From Enterococcus columbae DSM 7374 = ATCC 51263 (GTDB lineage Bacteria; Bacillota; Bacilli; Lactobacillales; Enterococcaceae), in the NCBI RefSeq assembly GCF_000406925.1, contig NZ_KE136347.1:62001-126000 (forward strand): a stretch of DNA of 64,000 nt, written 5' to 3'. Both the position numbers and the translations under genes were made by a program. Of the stretch, positions 1 through 8,305 are shown in pieces; positions within the stretch are counted from its first letter, which is position 1; every line of letters starts with the position of its first letter. The notes beneath the pieces are model-generated. The model was not told the DNA's origin, searched no databases, and saw only the letters and a program-made list of their open reading frames with translations.

Positions 1-438
1 TCAGATTTTAATAAAGGAAACATCAAAGCTCGCCAACGAATGATTACGCAATATGCTATTGCCGGAGCCAATCAGGGAGCTGTGATTGGTACAGATCATG
101 CGGCTGAAAACATTACTGGCTTTTTCACGAAGTATGGGGACGGTGGGGCAGATATTTTACCAATTTTCCGTTTGAATAAACGTCAAGGTAAACAGCTACT
201 AGCTTATCTAGGTGCTGATGAGGCCATCTATCAAAAAGTCCCAACTGCTGATTTAGAAGACGGAAAACCATTATTAGCCGATGAAGCAGCTTTAGGGGTA
301 ACTTATGATGAAATTGATGATTATTTAGAAGGAAAAGTGGTCTCTGAGCAAGCTAAAGCGACGATTGAGGCTTGGTGGAATAAAACCGAACATAAACGTC
401 ATTTACCAATTACGATTTTTGATGATTTTTGGAAATAA
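1..438 (+). CDS. nadE: NH3-dependent NAD+ synthetase, C-terminal part
   Basis: This is the 3' end of an ammonia-dependent NAD synthetase, which amidates deamido-NAD to NAD in the cytoplasm. The 5' end lies outside the window; the frame is open from base 1. Recognisable family motifs are GTDHAAEN (substrate and ATP contact region), the [14 protein letters not shown] stretch, and the conserved C-terminal [10 protein letters not shown] segment, followed by the usual [14 protein letters not shown] ending. The stop codon lies in the 8-bp target duplication of an insertion sequence that begins 3 bases later, so the gene is intact at its 3' end but separated from its natural terminator at 2167-2205. 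Confidence 0.93.
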   Translation, partial: SDFNKGNIKARQRMITQYAIAGANQGAVIGTDHAAENITGFFTKYGDGGADILPIFRLNKRQGKQLLAYLGADEAIYQKVPTADLEDGKPLLADEAALGVTYDEIDDYLEGKVVSEQAKATIEAWWNKTEHKRHLPITIFDDFWK

Positions 439-571
439 AAAGGTTCTATGATATTTAGTGTTGTTACTCAAATTGAGGATAACGCTGAATATCTTTTTTT
501 GTTTGAAACAATAGAAAAAGACATCTGTTTCCTCTATAATTAAGTCGACCAAAACCATTAAGGAGTGAAAC

Positions 572-1933
572 ATGATGTCTTTCTTACATAATATCAAAAA
601 AACTTGTGCAAGTACAACGAATCTTATCAAAAATATCCTAAATATTAAGGATAAACATATTACTTTTCCTGCTTATGCTTACGCATTTTCTGACGAGAAG
701 GTCCATGGCGTGTTTTCTAAAGTCTTTTCTGGTTTGCTTTCCTACCCTGAAAATCCCCATTGTTGTTCTTCTTGTGGAAAGTCAGGTACGGTTATTAAGC
801 ATACGCCTAAAGCTAGTTTGATTCAAATGATTCCTTATCAAAATGTGCCGACCTACCTGCGTTTATACAAGCAACGTTATCGTTGTAAAGCGTGCGGACA
901 AACGTTTTCCGCTACGACAAACATCGTTGATGAACGTTGCTATCTTTCAAATGCATTGAAATTCGCTATCCTACATGATTTGAAGCAAAAATGTGCAATG
1001 ACGGATATCGCCAAGCGCTATTTTGTCTCGCCTAAATCAGTTGAACGAATCTTAAAGTCTTACTCTTATGAGCTAAATCCTTACCATATGCAACTACCAG
1101 AATGCCTGCTCATTGATGAATTCAAAGGAACGAGCGATTGTAACGGGAAAATGTGCTTTATTTTAAGTGATGGACAATCCGGGAAAATCATTGATATTTT
1201 AGACGATCGCAGAAATTTCGTAATTAAAGACTTTTTTCTACGTTTTAGTTTGGAAAGTCGAAATCGTGTCAAATATGTGGTCATGGATATGAATGCCGCT
1301 TATCCTTATGTCATTAAAGAAGTATTGCCCAATGCATCAATTGTCATTGATCGTTTCCATATTATCCAACAACTCACTCGAGCGTTGAATAAAAAAAGAA
1401 TTCAAGTGATGAAAGCATTGCGCTATAAAAATCAACGTGCTTACAATAAATTCAAACGCTATTGGAAGTTGCTTTTAATGCCTGAAGATCACTTAAACTT
1501 TGAGAAATATGTACAATATCCCTTATTCGATCGAAGATATGTGACACAGACTGAGGTGGTGGATACGTTACTTAGTTTTGATGATGCATTCAGACAGTGT
1601 TACCAGATTTATCAAGAGCTACTTGCTTGTTTTCATCAAAAGCAGCTAGACGAATTCTTCCATATTCTTCACACGCTACCTGAAGACTTAGATATAGCCT
1701 TTAAAAAATCGCTGAAATATTTAATCAAACATACACACGCTATAAAAAATGCGATACAATCCCCTTACTCCAACGGAAAATTAGAAGGGAAAAACAATTT
1801 AATCAAGGTCTTTCAGCGAGTGGCTTTTGGATTTAGAAACTTTAGTAATATGCGAAGAAGAATCTTTTTATACGAAGAAAATTGGCATACAAAACAACCA
1901 ACTAAAAGAAATTGTGGGGAGAAATCCGCCTAA
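572..1933 (+). CDS. ISL3-family transposase
   Basis: The 453-residue transposase moves the surrounding element by cut and paste. Near residues 63-70 and 105-110 it has CxxC pairs (CCSSCG, CKACG) of the N-terminal zinc finger of ISL3 transposases, then a helix-turn-helix region. The DDE catalytic core is visible as LLIDEF (Asp near 183), VVMDMN (Asp near 239) and KLEGKNN (Glu near 410). Length is normal for the family (about 430-450). The ATG follows AAGGAGTGAAAC, a good ribosome binding site. No frameshift is seen, so it is probably functional. Confidence 0.95.
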   Translation: MMSFLHNIKKTCASTTNLIKNILNIKDKHITFPAYAYAFSDEKVHGVFSKVFSGLLSYPENPHCCSSCGKSGTVIKHTPKASLIQMIPYQNVPTYLRLYKQRYRCKACGQTFSATTNIVDERCYLSNALKFAILHDLKQKCAMTDIAKRYFVSPKSVERILKSYSYELNPYHMQLPECLLIDEFKGTSDCNGKMCFILSDGQSGKIIDILDDRRNFVIKDFFLRFSLESRNRVKYVVMDMNAAYPYVIKEVLPNASIVIDRFHIIQQLTRALNKKRIQVMKALRYKNQRAYNKFKRYWKLLLMPEDHLNFEKYVQYPLFDRRYVTQTEVVDTLLSFDDAFRQCYQIYQELLACFHQKQLDEFFHILHTLPEDLDIAFKKSLKYLIKHTHAIKNAIQSPYSNGKLEGKNNLIKVFQRVAFGFRNFSNMRRRIFLYEENWHTKQPTKRNCGEKSA

Positions 1934-1961
1934 ATCTCTTTCTCAATCAGACTGCTATTGT

Positions 1962-2044
1962 AACAGGCGAGCTTTCGCTTGTGCAAGGGCTTTGCAAGTG
2001 ACCGATCTTCGTCTCGGTCACCCTTGCACGCTTAGCTGCCTGTT
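1962..2044 (+). other. Long GC-rich hairpin in the IS 3' non-coding region
   Basis: Between the transposase stop and the right IS end lies an 83-base imperfect hairpin, far more GC-rich than its surroundings. Outer stem AACAGGC-g-AGCT (1962-1973) pairs with AGCTGCCTGTT (2034-2044); middle stem GTGCAAGG (1981-1988) pairs with CCTTGCAC (2022-2029); inner stem GTGACCGA (1998-2005) pairs with TCGGTCAC (2014-2021). It is not followed by a U-run. Role unknown: RNA stabiliser, shield against read-through, or structured RNA of the element. Confidence 0.75.
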
Positions 2045-2166
2045 TGACAAAAAGCATCGATTGAAAAAGAAAATAAAAACAGGAGAGAAAGTCATCGAAA
2101 AAATAACTTCCTCTCCCATCGACTTAATTGCCAACAACACTAGTTGACAAAGAACCAATAAAAATA

Positions 2167-2209
2167 GCGACTATAACTTAGTGTGATTTTCTAAGTTATA
2201 GTCGCATTT
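2167..2209. terminator. Bidirectional terminator of nadE and the lysR operon
   Basis: A perfect 15-bp stem GCGACTATAACTTAG (2167-2181) / CTAAGTTATAGTCGC (2191-2205) is followed by ATTTTT on the plus strand and by a T-rich tract on the minus strand. It would end lysR transcription on the minus strand and originally nadE on the plus strand, but the IS now lies between nadE and this site. Confidence 0.85.
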
Positions 2210-3067
2210 TTAATCACTTGAACAATCAAGCGTATTTGAGTGAGTTAAGTCATAGCTTTGCGCTAAATTTTTGATATGTTCATTTATTTCTAAAATAATT
2301 GGCACGTTGATTTCACGCTTCATTAGTAAATAGAAGTGTCGGATATTTTCCTTATCTAAAGGTCGATAGCTTACTTCAGCAGATAGGGTACACTTGGGTA
2401 CGATAGAGCGACCAACATGATTTTTTAGCATGGAACCAATCATTTCATCAGTATCAATTTCAATGATTTTAGGCATGAGATGGTTGGTTTGCAAGTATTG
2501 TTGATTGAACTGGCGCAGGGTTAAATCATCATTGCCTAAAAGCCAGTATTCGCTATCTAAATCACCAGCTAAGACTAGTTCATCGACCGCTAATGGTGTA
2601 CGCACAAATTCTTTTAAGTTTTCGGCTTGTTCAATTAGACCAAGATCAGCCTTGTTTTCCTCGAGTAAATGTAAAACTTCTTCGTTATTCCCTACTTTAA
2701 AAATAAAATCGACATGAGGAAAATCTAATAATAATTGACTAACTAATTTAGGCAGATAAAAAACTGCGCAAAAATGTGAGCTGACAATTGTGCATGACTT
2801 CCGCTGCTTTTGTTTTTCGGTTATTTGATCTACGGCATCATCCCATTGCTTAACGATTTTTTCAATAATCGGATACATATAATCGGCTGCCGGAGTTGGC
2901 GTAATTTCTTGTTTACCGTTGCGAATAAATAAAGGCACGGTAAGCATTTCTTCTAATTTTTTAATTTGAGAAGAAACGGTTGGCTGAGATAAAAATAAAT
3001 AATCAGCTGAACGAGTGAAATTATGAGTGGCATAAACCGATAAAAAAGTTCTAAGTAATTGAAACAA
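2210..3067 (-). CDS. LysR-family transcriptional regulator
   Basis: A 285-residue regulator. Residues 1-60 form the winged helix-turn-helix typical of LysR proteins (FLSVYATHNFTRSADYLFLSQPTVSSQIKKLE), followed by a substrate-binding domain from about residue 90. It starts 29 bases downstream of the nrdI stop on the same strand, so the two are probably co-transcribed. The effector and targets cannot be read from sequence; control of nrdI or of a neighbouring redox function is an inference from position. Confidence 0.88.
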   Translation of the reverse strand: MFQLLRTFLSVYATHNFTRSADYLFLSQPTVSSQIKKLEEMLTVPLFIRNGKQEITPTPAADYMYPIIEKIVKQWDDAVDQITEKQKQRKSCTIVSSHFCAVFYLPKLVSQLLLDFPHVDFIFKVGNNEEVLHLLEENKADLGLIEQAENLKEFVRTPLAVDELVLAGDLDSEYWLLGNDDLTLRQFNQQYLQTNHLMPKIIEIDTDEMIGSMLKNHVGRSIVPKCTLSAEVSYRPLDKENIRHFYLLMKREINVPIILEINEHIKNLAQSYDLTHSNTLDCSSD

Positions 3068-3096
3068 GGGAAGTCCTCCTTAGATAATAAAAATAG

Positions 3097-3552
3097 TTAG
3101 TTAAGATAAGTGCGTAATTTTTGATAGATTTGTTCTACATCTTGAGTCGTACCACGTAATTCAAAATCAGCAATCAAGGGTACTTGAAATTCTTGGGCAT
3201 ATTGCTTAGCCGTTAGACAGTATTGATGATTAAAATTACGATTGCCACTGCCGACAATTCCAAGACAAGCTTGAGCATTCTGATTAAAACGTAAAAATTC
3301 TCTCAAGGGCTCAGTTAAAATTTCAACATCACCATTGTCAATGCCATTTCCCCCTTCTAAATAAGTCGGTACAAAGGCAAAGAATGGTTCAGTAATTTCA
3401 TGAGGTGTGGTCTGTAGATGAACTTCTTGACTAATGATTTTTGGCAGCTTGGCATCGTTTTGCTGCTGCTCGTGTGCATATTTTGTTAATTTTTGAATAA
3501 AGGCTCGAGTATTGCCTGAAATAGATATATAAATAATATGGATGTCTTTCAT
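3097..3552 (-). CDS. nrdI: NrdI-like flavodoxin
   Basis: A 151-residue flavodoxin of the NrdI family, the FMN protein that activates the dimanganese cofactor of class Ib ribonucleotide reductase. Seen motifs: SISGNTRAF near residue 10 (FMN phosphate loop), GSGNRNF near 100, and ELRGTTQDV near the C-terminus. The ATG at 3552 is chosen because GGAGGGA lies just upstream; a longer frame to 3609 lacks support. No nrdE or nrdF gene is next to it; instead it precedes a LysR gene, so its reductase must be encoded elsewhere or it serves another redox partner. Confidence 0.87.
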   Translation of the reverse strand: MKDIHIIYISISGNTRAFIQKLTKYAHEQQQNDAKLPKIISQEVHLQTTPHEITEPFFAFVPTYLEGGNGIDNGDVEILTEPLREFLRFNQNAQACLGIVGSGNRNFNHQYCLTAKQYAQEFQVPLIADFELRGTTQDVEQIYQKLRTYLN

Positions 3553-3719
3553 CAAAATCCCTCCAGTTCTAGTATAACAGATTTTTTTTATAAGAATAAT
3601 AAATATCATTATTTATTAGTAATATTTAAGATGAAAAGTCAGTTTATTTTAAAGCTTTTTTGTTAATACAAAAAGTTACGAAAGTTATTTAATTTTTATT
3701 AAATAAGATAGCCGTTCAT

Positions 3720-4274
3720 TTAATTTTTAGCTTGACATTGATAACCTTCAGCCAAAATAGCCGTTTGGTATTCATTTGTCTGTAAATTAGAGGAGATATG
3801 TGGTTTTTTATGATAAAGCCAGTAATCTAGAACTGCAGCAATGCAGATACATTTGGCCGCATGTTTACTTTCAGGGATATCTAACACATAGTAATCACCA
3901 CTAAAAAGCGAAGCAGTATTCATCGTCATAATTTTTTTATTGAAATGATGGATTTGATATTGATGTTGATAAATATTCCCGTGAGCAGCCCAATGCAATT
4001 GCTTAATATAATAAAAATCTCCCGGCCAATTGAAAATTTTTCGCATCACACCAACTTGTTGCCGATGTTCATAAATTGCAAAACGACTGCCAAACAGAAT
4101 GCTAAGCTGCTTGATTTGCGCGATGAGTTGACCATTCATTTTATACAGCGAAAGGACATCTTTTTGTCTGCCCCACGTGCCGACCATTAAAAAAAGTTGT
4201 TTGCCTTGTTCATCTTTTATTATCGTGCGGGTAACATTGGAAAGCTGTTGATCTTGAATATAGTATTCTGGCAT
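3720..4274 (-). CDS. LURP-one-related (YxjI-like) protein
   Basis: A 184-residue protein resembling the LURP1/YxjI family, a beta-barrel fold related to tubby and phospholipid scramblases. Visible signs are the N-terminal MPEYYIQDQ start, alternating beta-strand segments (GKQLFLMVG, RFAIYEHRQQVG) and the WPGDFYYI stretch in the middle. Function in bacteria is not established. It follows the Cof-type phosphatase by 13 bases with the start after AAGGAA, so the two form an operon. An AT-only hairpin at 3685-3706 just beyond the stop may be a weak terminator. Confidence 0.7.
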   Translation of the reverse strand: MPEYYIQDQQLSNVTRTIIKDEQGKQLFLMVGTWGRQKDVLSLYKMNGQLIAQIKQLSILFGSRFAIYEHRQQVGVMRKIFNWPGDFYYIKQLHWAAHGNIYQHQYQIHHFNKKIMTMNTASLFSGDYYVLDIPESKHAAKCICIAAVLDYWLYHKKPHISSNLQTNEYQTAILAEGYQCQAKN

Positions 4275-4287
4275 AAAATTTCCTTCT

Positions 4288-5160
4288 TTAGGTTAATTTT
4301 TCATCAATTGCTCTAAAAATGGCTTTACCAACCCCACTATTAACATTGGTATCTGTTTGATATTTGGCGGCAGCTTTTAAATCATCAATTGCATTTTCCA
4401 TAGCAAAGCTTACGCCAGCCATTTGAATCATGCTCAAATCATTCAGGTTATCACCAATGGTCATCACTTGTGTTAAGGGAATTTGTAATAGCTCAGCCAT
4501 TTGTTTTACGGCTAACCCCTTTTGCGCCATTTTATGATTGATTTCAATGTTATTGCTACCAGAAGAGGTAACAGCTAACTCGTTAAAATCTTGTAGCTTT
4601 TGGCGCACCTTAGCTAAAATTTCTGGTCGCTTATGTTCAAAACCAATGATCTTTAGCACCTGTACCTGTGGTTGGTTGATATACGCTTTCAGATTAGGAA
4701 CAATTTTAATCGGTAGCTGATCAAAACGTGCTGATGTCATCGCAATGGCCATTTGATAGGTTAAATGAGGCATTCGTTCACATAAAAAGGCGGCGAAAGT
4801 TTCGATTCTACGGGCCAAATCTTGAGAAAAAGTCCCTTCGTTAGTTGAAATTTCATAATAAATGTGTTCTTGTTCTAAAATTTCAATAATGGCTAAAGCT
4901 AGCTCCTGCTCAATTCCAGCAGTAAAGAGTACGTTTTTATTTTGATCAAAAGCTTGTGCTCCATTTAAAGTAATCATCGGGCAGGTAATGTTGGCATCAC
5001 TTAAAGCAGGGAGTACCTCGGTGATATTCCGACCAGTACAAACCATGAATTGAATCCCTTTATCTTGAGCATAGCGAATGGCTTGAATATTTTCCTCAGA
5101 AATTTGCATGTGTTCATCTAATAAAGTGCCGTCCATATCAGAGGCAATCATTTGGATCAT
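4288..5160 (-). CDS. Cof-type HAD-superfamily phosphatase
   Basis: A 290-residue HAD hydrolase of the Cof/YidA subfamily, which dephosphorylates sugar phosphates and related small molecules. Motif I is SDMDGTLLDE at the N-terminus (nucleophile and acid aspartates), motif II VCTGRN, motif III a lysine in INHKMAQKG, and motif IV TIGDNLNDLSM; the C2 cap lies between motifs II and III. The ATG at 5160 is preferred over 5169, because AAAGG then sits at the right distance. The gene starts an operon with the LURP-like gene; the real substrate is unknown. Confidence 0.9.
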   Translation of the reverse strand: MIQMIASDMDGTLLDEHMQISEENIQAIRYAQDKGIQFMVCTGRNITEVLPALSDANITCPMITLNGAQAFDQNKNVLFTAGIEQELALAIIEILEQEHIYYEISTNEGTFSQDLARRIETFAAFLCERMPHLTYQMAIAMTSARFDQLPIKIVPNLKAYINQPQVQVLKIIGFEHKRPEILAKVRQKLQDFNELAVTSSGSNNIEINHKMAQKGLAVKQMAELLQIPLTQVMTIGDNLNDLSMIQMAGVSFAMENAIDDLKAAAKYQTDTNVNSGVGKAIFRAIDEKLT

Positions 5161-5249
5161 AGCGTTCATCCTTTCGATTATGGGTAACTTATATCTATTA
5201 GTTTATCACAATTTAACTATAGGCTCTATGATTCAAAACAAATTCTCCT

Positions 5250-5278
5250 TTGGCAATTAAATAAAAAATTGTTACAAT
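5250..5278 (+). promoter_or_regulatory. Promoter of ung
   Basis: TTGGCA (5250-5255) and TACAAT (5273-5278) are separated by exactly 17 bases, a good sigma-A promoter, about 50 bases upstream of the ung start. Confidence 0.65.
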
Positions 5279-5335
5279 AGAGCCAGTTGAGTTTTTAAGC
5301 AAAGGATGTGAAGGATTAACGTTTAATCCCTAAAA

Positions 5336-6016
5336 ATGAAAACGATTATTTCAAATAGTTGGCAAGAAATATTAGCCGACGAGTTTGCTAAGCCTTATTA
5401 TCAACAGCTACGTCAATTTTTAAAAACGGAATATCAAACTAAAATGATTTATCCGGATATGTATCATATCTATGAAGCGTTAGAACTTACCCCCTATGAA
5501 GAGGTAAAAGTAGTAATCTTAGGACAAGATCCTTATCACGGGCCTAATCAGGCGCATGGTTTGGCTTTTTCCGTGCAGCCGGGAGTGAACTTACCTCCAT
5601 CTTTACGGAATATTTATCAAGAATTACAAGCTGATTTAGGGATTGTGCCAGTCCAACATGGTCATTTAACTGCTTGGGCCAAACAAGGGGTACTTTTATT
5701 AAATACCGTTTTGACTGTTCAAGCAGGTAAAGCCTATTCCCATCGAGGCCATGGTTGGGAACAATTCACCGATGTCATTATTCAAAAGCTTAGTCAAAGA
5801 CAAACGCCGATGGTATTTATTTTATGGGGAAAACCAGCACAGCAAAAAATCAAAATGATTGATACTTCTCGCCATGTGATTATCCAATCGGCACATCCGA
5901 GTCCTTTATCTGCTTATCGCGGTTTTTTTGGCTCAAGACCGTTTTCAAGAACAAATGAAGCATTAAAAAGTTTTGGTTTAGCACCGATTAATTGGCAATT
6001 ACCAATGCAAGAATAA
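5336..6016 (+). CDS. ung: Uracil-DNA glycosylase
   Basis: A 226-residue family 1 uracil-DNA glycosylase, which removes uracil from DNA as the first step of base excision repair. The catalytic water-activating motif GQDPYHG lies near residue 62 and the DNA-intercalation motif [13 protein letters not shown] near residue 187. Length is normal. It is followed by pta after about 190 bases. The only Shine-Dalgarno-like sequence (AAGGAT) is part of a small inverted repeat, GGATTAA-cgt-TTAATCC, directly before the start. Confidence 0.96.
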   Translation: MKTIISNSWQEILADEFAKPYYQQLRQFLKTEYQTKMIYPDMYHIYEALELTPYEEVKVVILGQDPYHGPNQAHGLAFSVQPGVNLPPSLRNIYQELQADLGIVPVQHGHLTAWAKQGVLLLNTVLTVQAGKAYSHRGHGWEQFTDVIIQKLSQRQTPMVFILWGKPAQQKIKMIDTSRHVIIQSAHPSPLSAYRGFFGSRPFSRTNEALKSFGLAPINWQLPMQE

Positions 6017-6088
6017 TTGGCTCAACGATTTGTAAGCTTGTTTGAAACAGTAAAAAAAAACGCTAGTTACTGTGGTATTTGAAAAACT

Positions 6089-6103
6089 GTGAAAATGTTA
6101 ACA
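6089..6103 (+). promoter_or_regulatory. Candidate CcpA (cre) site upstream of pta
   Basis: GTGAAAATGTTAACA agrees with the cre consensus WTGNAANCGNWNNCW at 13 of 15 positions. It lies about 70 bases upstream of a candidate -10 (TACAAT, 6173-6178), a position fitting CcpA activation of acetate-overflow genes as known for pta in Bacillus. No good -35 is seen before that -10. TACAATGT occurs twice in the promoter (6161, 6173). Confidence 0.45.
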
Positions 6104-6210
6104 ATATTGTTCTTATAAGGTTTTTTTTAATATTACAGAAAAAAAGAACTGTTCATTTCATACAATGTGTTGTACAATGTAAGGGTATTAATGTACTGGA
6201 GGTTGTCCAA

Positions 6211-7194
6211 ATGGAATTGTTCGATAGTTTAAAATTTAAAATTGTAAGAAGACATATTAAAATTGCGTTTCCAGAAGCTACAGATCCTCGTATTTTAGGA
6301 GCAGCAGCACGTTTGAAATCTGAAGAATTAGTTGAACCGGTTTTAATTGGGAAGACAGCAGATATCCAAAAAGCAGCTCAAGCTCGTGGAATTGCTTTAG
6401 ATAATTTTGAAATATTAGATCCTGATAACTATGATCGTTGGGATGAAATGGTAGAAGCTTTTGTTGCTCGTCGTAACGGTAAAGCAACTAAAGAGCAAGC
6501 TGAAACAATTTTAAAAGACGTGAATTACTTTGGTACCATGCTTACTTATATGGGAATTACAGAAGGAATGGTTTCTGGAGCAATTCATTCCACTGGGGAT
6601 ACTGTGCGTCCAGCTTTACAAATCATCAAAACTAAGCCAGGTGTCAGTCGTACAAGTGGAGCCTTTTTAATGGTTCGTGGACGTGACCAAGAGAAATATT
6701 TATTTGGCGATTGCGCGATTAATGTGGATCCAACAGCTCAGGAGCTAGCTGAGATTGCCGTGGCTTCTGCTAAGACAGCTGAATTATTTGATATTGAACC
6801 AAAAGTAGCGATGCTAAGCTTCTCAACAAAAGGTTCAGCTAAAGCGCCAATGGTTGATAAGGTCGTGGAAGCAACTAAAATTGCGCAAGATCTAGCACCT
6901 GAATATCAAATTGATGGGGAATTACAATTTGATGCGGCTTATGTGCCAAGCGTGGCAGCTCAAAAAGCACCACAATCAGAAGTAGCTGGTGCTGCAACTG
7001 TCTTTATCTTCCCAGATTTACAAGCCGGAAATATTGGTTATAAGATTGCCCAACGTTTCGGTGGTTTTGAAGCAATTGGTCCAATTTTACAAGGTTTGAA
7101 TAAACCAGTTTCTGACCTTTCTCGTGGTTGTAATGAAGAAGATGTCTACAAATTATCTATTATCACTGCAGTTCAAACTTTATTAGATAAATAA
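6211..7194 (+). CDS. pta: Phosphate acetyltransferase
   Basis: A 327-residue phosphotransacetylase converting acetyl-CoA and phosphate to acetyl phosphate, the first step of acetate production with acetate kinase. The protein has the short Gram-positive form without the N-terminal DRTGG region. Family motifs include AFPEATDPRILGAA near residue 20, the GMVSGAIHSTGDTVRPALQ stretch and the C-terminal DLSRGCNEEDVYKLSIIT. The start is set at 6211, directly after CTGGAGGTTGTCC; the longer open frame upstream has no signal. ackA is not next to it. It has its own terminator. Confidence 0.96.
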   Translation: MELFDSLKFKIVRRHIKIAFPEATDPRILGAAARLKSEELVEPVLIGKTADIQKAAQARGIALDNFEILDPDNYDRWDEMVEAFVARRNGKATKEQAETILKDVNYFGTMLTYMGITEGMVSGAIHSTGDTVRPALQIIKTKPGVSRTSGAFLMVRGRDQEKYLFGDCAINVDPTAQELAEIAVASAKTAELFDIEPKVAMLSFSTKGSAKAPMVDKVVEATKIAQDLAPEYQIDGELQFDAAYVPSVAAQKAPQSEVAGAATVFIFPDLQAGNIGYKIAQRFGGFEAIGPILQGLNKPVSDLSRGCNEEDVYKLSIITAVQTLLDK

Positions 7195-7218
7195 TGTGTT
7201 GATTGCTGCAAGCTATTT

Positions 7219-7267
7219 CGCTATTTGTTGCTTTGTCTTTGACAGATGTAACAAATAGCGTTTTTTT
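7219..7267 (+). terminator. Terminator of pta
   Basis: Stem CGCTATTTGTT (7219-7229) / AACAAATAGCG (7250-7260) followed by seven T residues. Confidence 0.88.
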
Positions 7268-7312
7268 ATGATAAAATGAAGGAAAGAATATTTTTGAAGG
7301 TGAGGGAGCTTT

Positions 7313-7780
7313 TTGATTACGATTACTGATCTTAGCCAAATGGAAAAATTAGGTGTTTTACTTGGACAAAGTGCACCAAGCGGGAGTGTTTTGATTCTCT
7401 CAGGTGATTTAGGTGCAGGCAAAACCACTTTGTCAAAAAGTATTGCCAAGGGTTTAGGGATTCACCAAATGATTAAAAGTCCTACGTATACCTTGATTCG
7501 TGAATATCAAGAAGGTCGATTGCCGTTTTACCATATGGATGTTTATCGGATTGATGGCGATGTGGCAGGGATGGGATTAGAAGAATATTTTGAAGGTGAC
7601 GGTCTGAGTGTTGTTGAATGGGGAGAATTACTAACAGAAATGCCTGAGGATTATTTACACTTGACGATTCATAAAGATGCAACTGATGAAAATTGTCGCA
7701 AGCTTGTCTTTGAGGCGAATGGGCCACTTGCACAAGCTTGGTTAACGACGATTTTGGCTGAGGGGACTTTTCATGAGTAG
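7313..7780 (+). CDS. tsaE: tRNA N6-threonylcarbamoyladenosine biosynthesis ATPase TsaE
   Basis: A 155-residue P-loop ATPase that works with TsaB and TsaD to place threonylcarbamoyl on A37 of ANN-decoding tRNAs. Walker A is GDLGAGKTT near residue 32; SPTYTLIREY, the YHMDVYRI strand and VEWGE follow as in the family. The start is TTG, supported by the preceding AGGTGAGGGAG. It overlaps the following acetyltransferase gene by 8 bases, so they are translated together. Confidence 0.93.
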   Translation: MITITDLSQMEKLGVLLGQSAPSGSVLILSGDLGAGKTTLSKSIAKGLGIHQMIKSPTYTLIREYQEGRLPFYHMDVYRIDGDVAGMGLEEYFEGDGLSVVEWGELLTEMPEDYLHLTIHKDATDENCRKLVFEANGPLAQAWLTTILAEGTFHE

Positions 7781-8297
7781 TGAAGTAAATTTATTGATTC
7801 GCCAAGCAAAGGCTTCAGATGCTCGTGATTTACTGGCATTAAGTCAACAAGTCGCCAGTGAAACAGATTATTTAATTATGGATGAATATGGGATGGGCTT
7901 AAGTGAAGCGTTATTAGCTAATCAACTTGAATTATTAGCTAATGCTAATAATCAGCTATTGTTACTGGCTTTTGATGGTTCAAATTGTATTGGGGCTGCT
8001 TCAATTAAAGGCAATGAAGAATATCGGATTGAACATATTGGTGAAGTAGGCATTTTTATTTTAAAAGACTATTGGTCTTTAGGAATTGGTTCTATTTTAA
8101 TGGAAGAATTAATTGACTATGCAAAAGCGGTTGGTTGTTTTAAACGCTTAGAATTAACGGTTCAAGCAAGAAACATCCCAGCAATTCATCTTTATCAAAA
8201 ATTTGGTTTTGTTAAAGAAGGCACTCTTAAATACGGTGCGAAACTTTCATCAGGAAAATTAGTCGATGTGTATTTATATGCCAAGTATTTTGAGTAG
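7773..8297 (+). CDS. GNAT-family N-acetyltransferase
   Basis: A 174-residue GCN5-related acetyltransferase that transfers acetyl from acetyl-CoA to an amine. The acetyl-CoA-binding motif A is recognisable in LKDYWSLGIGSILMEELIDYA, followed by the motif B region ARNIPAIHLYQKFGFVKEG. The gene overlaps tsaE by 8 bases and starts after GAGGGG. The substrate is not predictable; the position next to tsaE recalls rimI, but the sequence looks more like a general YjcK/PhnO-type enzyme. Confidence 0.85.
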   Translation: MSSEVNLLIRQAKASDARDLLALSQQVASETDYLIMDEYGMGLSEALLANQLELLANANNQLLLLAFDGSNCIGAASIKGNEEYRIEHIGEVGIFILKDYWSLGIGSILMEELIDYAKAVGCFKRLELTVQARNIPAIHLYQKFGFVKEGTLKYGAKLSSGKLVDVYLYAKYFE

Positions 8298-8305
8298 GTG
8301 ATAAG

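Larger units (their letters stand above)
442..2156 (+). mobile_element. ISL3-family insertion sequence with intact target duplication
   Basis: A 1,715-bp insertion sequence carrying one transposase gene. The ends are imperfect inverted repeats: the left end begins GGTTCTATG and the right end, read inwards on the minus strand, begins GGTTCTTTG; both then share AGTGTTGTT after a short mismatched stretch. Directly outside, AATAAAAA occurs at 434-441 and again at 2157-2164, an 8-bp target site duplication of the size known for ISL3 elements. Perfect duplication and an open transposase frame suggest recent insertion. It landed at the stop codon of nadE, between that gene and its terminator. Confidence 0.93.

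Noticed and set aside
1827-2147. A 106-codon frame overlapping the transposase end and the IS hairpin
   Set aside because: It lies mostly in another frame of the transposase and across the GC-rich hairpin, without a binding site or recognisable motif.
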